Source of the DNA: Bacillota bacterium
GTDB taxonomy: Bacteria > Bacillota > Clostridia > Oscillospirales > Butyricicoccaceae
Direction: 5' to 3'
DNA: 6,574 nt
Assembly (NCBI GenBank): GCA_030705725.1
Contig: JAUZPW010000082.1
Location: forward strand, 1 to 6,574
Shown here: piece by piece, positions 5,305 through 6,574 of the stretch
Layout of the letters: each line of letters opens with the position of its first letter
Position numbering within the stretch: position 1 is the first letter of the stretch
Notes under the pieces: generated by a model
Databases searched by the model: none
What the model was told of the DNA's origin: nothing
The model's input: the letters and a program-made list of their open reading frames with translations, nothing else
Translations under genes and position numbers: made by a program

Positions 5305-6526
5305 ACGACCATTGTCTCCGGAGCTTCTGTCCCCCGCGGGCGATTTCGAAAAACTGAGATTTGCCGCGCATTATGGCGCGGACGCGGTCTATCTCGCAGG
5401 TAAGGCCTTCGGCATGCGAAGAGCGTCGGCGAATTTCGCAGACGGTGAGCTTGCCGCAGCCGTTAAGTATGCGCACGGCAGAGGAGTCAAAGTTTATATA
5501 ACCGTTAATACGCTGCCCAGAAACGGCGAAATAGAAGGGCTACCGGAATTTCTGGAGCAAATCGCGGAGCTAAAGGCGGACGGCGTCATTTTATCCGACT
5601 TGGGTGTTTTGTCGCTTTGTAAAAAATACGCGCCGGAAATCCCGGTGCACACAAGCACCCAGGCGTCCGTCGTTAATTTTGAAAGCGCCCGCATGTGGCA
5701 TTCCTTGGGAGCGGAGCGCGTCGTGCTGGCGAGAGAGCTAACCCTTTCGGAAATCGGTGAGATCCGTGCGAAAACACCGAAGGAGCTGAGCCTTGAAGCG
5801 TTCGTGCACGGGGCAATGTGCGTTTCTTATTCGGGAAGGTGCCTTTTGTCGCAGTATATGGCGTACCGCGACCCGAACAGGGGAGACTGCGCTCAGGCCT
5901 GTCGCTGGAAGTACAGACTTTCCGAAGAGCTGCGGCCCGGCAAATATATGCCCGTTTTTGAGGATGATTCGGGTACTTTTATCTTTAATTCCAGGGATCT
6001 TTGCATGATTAGGCACATCCCGGAGCTTTTAAGAGCTGGGATAGACAGCTTTAAGATAGAAGGGCGGGTCAAGACAGCGTATTATGTCGCGGCCGTTACA
6101 AACGCTTACCGAAGGGCAATCGATTTATATAAGAGCGACCCTCAAAAAAGCCTGCCGGACGAGCTTTTTAATGAAGTGAATAAGGTGAGCCACCGGGCTT
6201 ACGGCACAGGCTTTTACTTTGACGGTTCCGGCCCCGGCGAATATTACGAAAGTCCCGACCCGATAAGGGAATGGGATGTTGCGGCAGTCGTGGACGAATG
6301 CAATGACGAAAATCTGGCCCTATGCACCCAGAAAAACCGGTTTTTTGTTGGGGATACTCTTGAGCTTCTCGAGCCTGGCGTTCCGGCGGCTGAGGTTTTA
6401 GTTTCGGAGCTTTATGACGAGAACCGAAACCCGATCCGGAGCGCGCCCCATCCGCAAATGAAAATAATGCTGAGGCTCCCAAGAAAAACGGAGCCGATGG
6501 CGATATTAAGGCGCAAAAGGGACTGA
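5297..6526 (+). CDS. Peptidase U32 family protein, probably TrhP-like tRNA hydroxylation factor
   Basis: A 409-residue cytosolic protein of the U32 family. Despite the peptidase label, characterised relatives (TrhP/YegQ, RlhA, UbiU/UbiV) support oxygen-independent RNA or quinone hydroxylation. TrhP and its B. subtilis counterparts YrrN/YrrO act on U34 of tRNA (ho5U). Landmarks: ELLSPAGDFEKLRFAAHYGADAVYLAG (9-35, the TIM-barrel start), the core EAFVHGAMC...SGRCLLS (167-185), NRGDCAQACRWKY (194-206), SRDLC (232-236), FKIEGR (252-257) and SHRAYGTGFY (298-307). Cys175, Cys182, Cys198 and Cys236 match the spacing of the [4Fe-4S] ligands known in UbiU. Cys202 is an extra conserved-type cysteine. 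The length fits the YrrO branch. ATG 5297 overlaps mltG and has GAGG at 5281-5284. TrhP-like is favoured by the mltG context. The exact substrate is inferred. Confidence 0.88.
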   Translation: MDKRPLSPELLSPAGDFEKLRFAAHYGADAVYLAGKAFGMRRASANFADGELAAAVKYAHGRGVKVYITVNTLPRNGEIEGLPEFLEQIAELKADGVILSDLGVLSLCKKYAPEIPVHTSTQASVVNFESARMWHSLGAERVVLARELTLSEIGEIRAKTPKELSLEAFVHGAMCVSYSGRCLLSQYMAYRDPNRGDCAQACRWKYRLSEELRPGKYMPVFEDDSGTFIFNSRDLCMIRHIPELLRAGIDSFKIEGRVKTAYYVAAVTNAYRRAIDLYKSDPQKSLPDELFNEVNKVSHRAYGTGFYFDGSGPGEYYESPDPIREWDVAAVVDECNDENLALCTQKNRFFVGDTLELLEPGVPAAEVLVSELYDENRNPIRSAPHPQMKIMLRLPRKTEPMAILRRKRD

Positions 6527-6528
6527 TA

Positions 6529-6556
6529 TTGACATTTCATATCTTTTTGTTATTAT
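6529..6556 (+). promoter_or_regulatory. Promoter for a gene beyond the right edge
   Basis: A perfect TTGACA (6529-6534), a 16-base A/T-rich spacer and TATTAT (6551-6556, one mismatch from TATAAT) form a good sigma-A-type promoter two bases after the U32 stop codon. Transcription would begin near 6563 and run out of the window. No intrinsic terminator separates it from the mltG-U32 unit, so read-through could add to expression of the next gene. Confidence 0.6.
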
Positions 6557-6574
6557 ATTAAAAGTATTAATTAT

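Noticed and set aside
5738..6482. Long minus-strand and alternate-frame open frames within the U32 gene (for example 5738-6016 and 6168-6482)
   Set aside because: They lie opposite a well-supported gene, have low-complexity Arg/Pro-rich translations and lack ribosome binding sites. They are shadows of GC-rich codons.
6525..6548. Possible terminator after the U32 gene: GATAT and ATATC followed by TTTTT
   Set aside because: The stem is only 5 A/T-rich pairs with a 9-base loop, too weak for an intrinsic terminator, and the same bases form a better promoter.

Overview
The window looks like chromosomal core sequence from a low-to-mid GC Gram-positive bacterium of the Clostridia, perhaps an Oscillospirales/Ruminococcaceae-like lineage. 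This is an inference from three things: Shine-Dalgarno-led, densely overlapping genes, the protein families present (a DUF2156 protein, an Eis-like GNAT, a CPBP protease, and MltG followed by a U32 protein), and a tiny Gly/Cys-rich membrane protein of a type common in Firmicutes. I see no phage, transposon, CRISPR, tRNA or rRNA.

Left block (1-3836, plus strand). This is a compact run of six genes with overlaps or a gap of only 14 bases. It holds the 3' end of an upstream gene (its tail resembles thymidylate kinase), a DUF2156/LPG-synthase-C-like acyltransferase, a GNAT acetyltransferase with an atypical acetyl-CoA loop, a DJ-1/PfpI protein, 5-formyltetrahydrofolate cyclo-ligase (probably starting at TTG) and a CPBP (Rce1/Abi-type) membrane protease. 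Spacing implies one operon entering from the left. No promoter lies inside it.

Middle (3721-4173). A 34-residue gene on the minus strand (3833-3937) encodes a Gly-rich, single-pass membrane peptide with six cysteines, four of them consecutive. It has its own ribosome binding site and a candidate TATAAT box. A convincing intrinsic terminator for it lies inside the 3' part of the CPBP coding sequence. Its stop codon overlaps the CPBP stop tail to tail. The 236-base gap up to mltG carries overlapping divergent -10 boxes and a 13-bp palindrome, so the small gene and mltG may share a regulatory region.

Right block (4174-6526, plus strand). mltG (endolytic murein transglycosylase) overlaps a U32-family gene by 8 bases. 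The U32 protein has the cysteine pattern of the iron-sulfur U32 proteins and is most likely a TrhP-like tRNA hydroxylation factor. The pairing resembles the yrrL-yrrM-yrrN-yrrO locus of Bacillus subtilis but lacks yrrM and one U32 copy within the window. A good promoter immediately after the U32 stop (6529-6556) should drive a gene beyond the right edge.

Most of the window is ordinary housekeeping sequence. The part most worth a second look is the small cysteine-cluster gene and the regulatory and terminator DNA around it.
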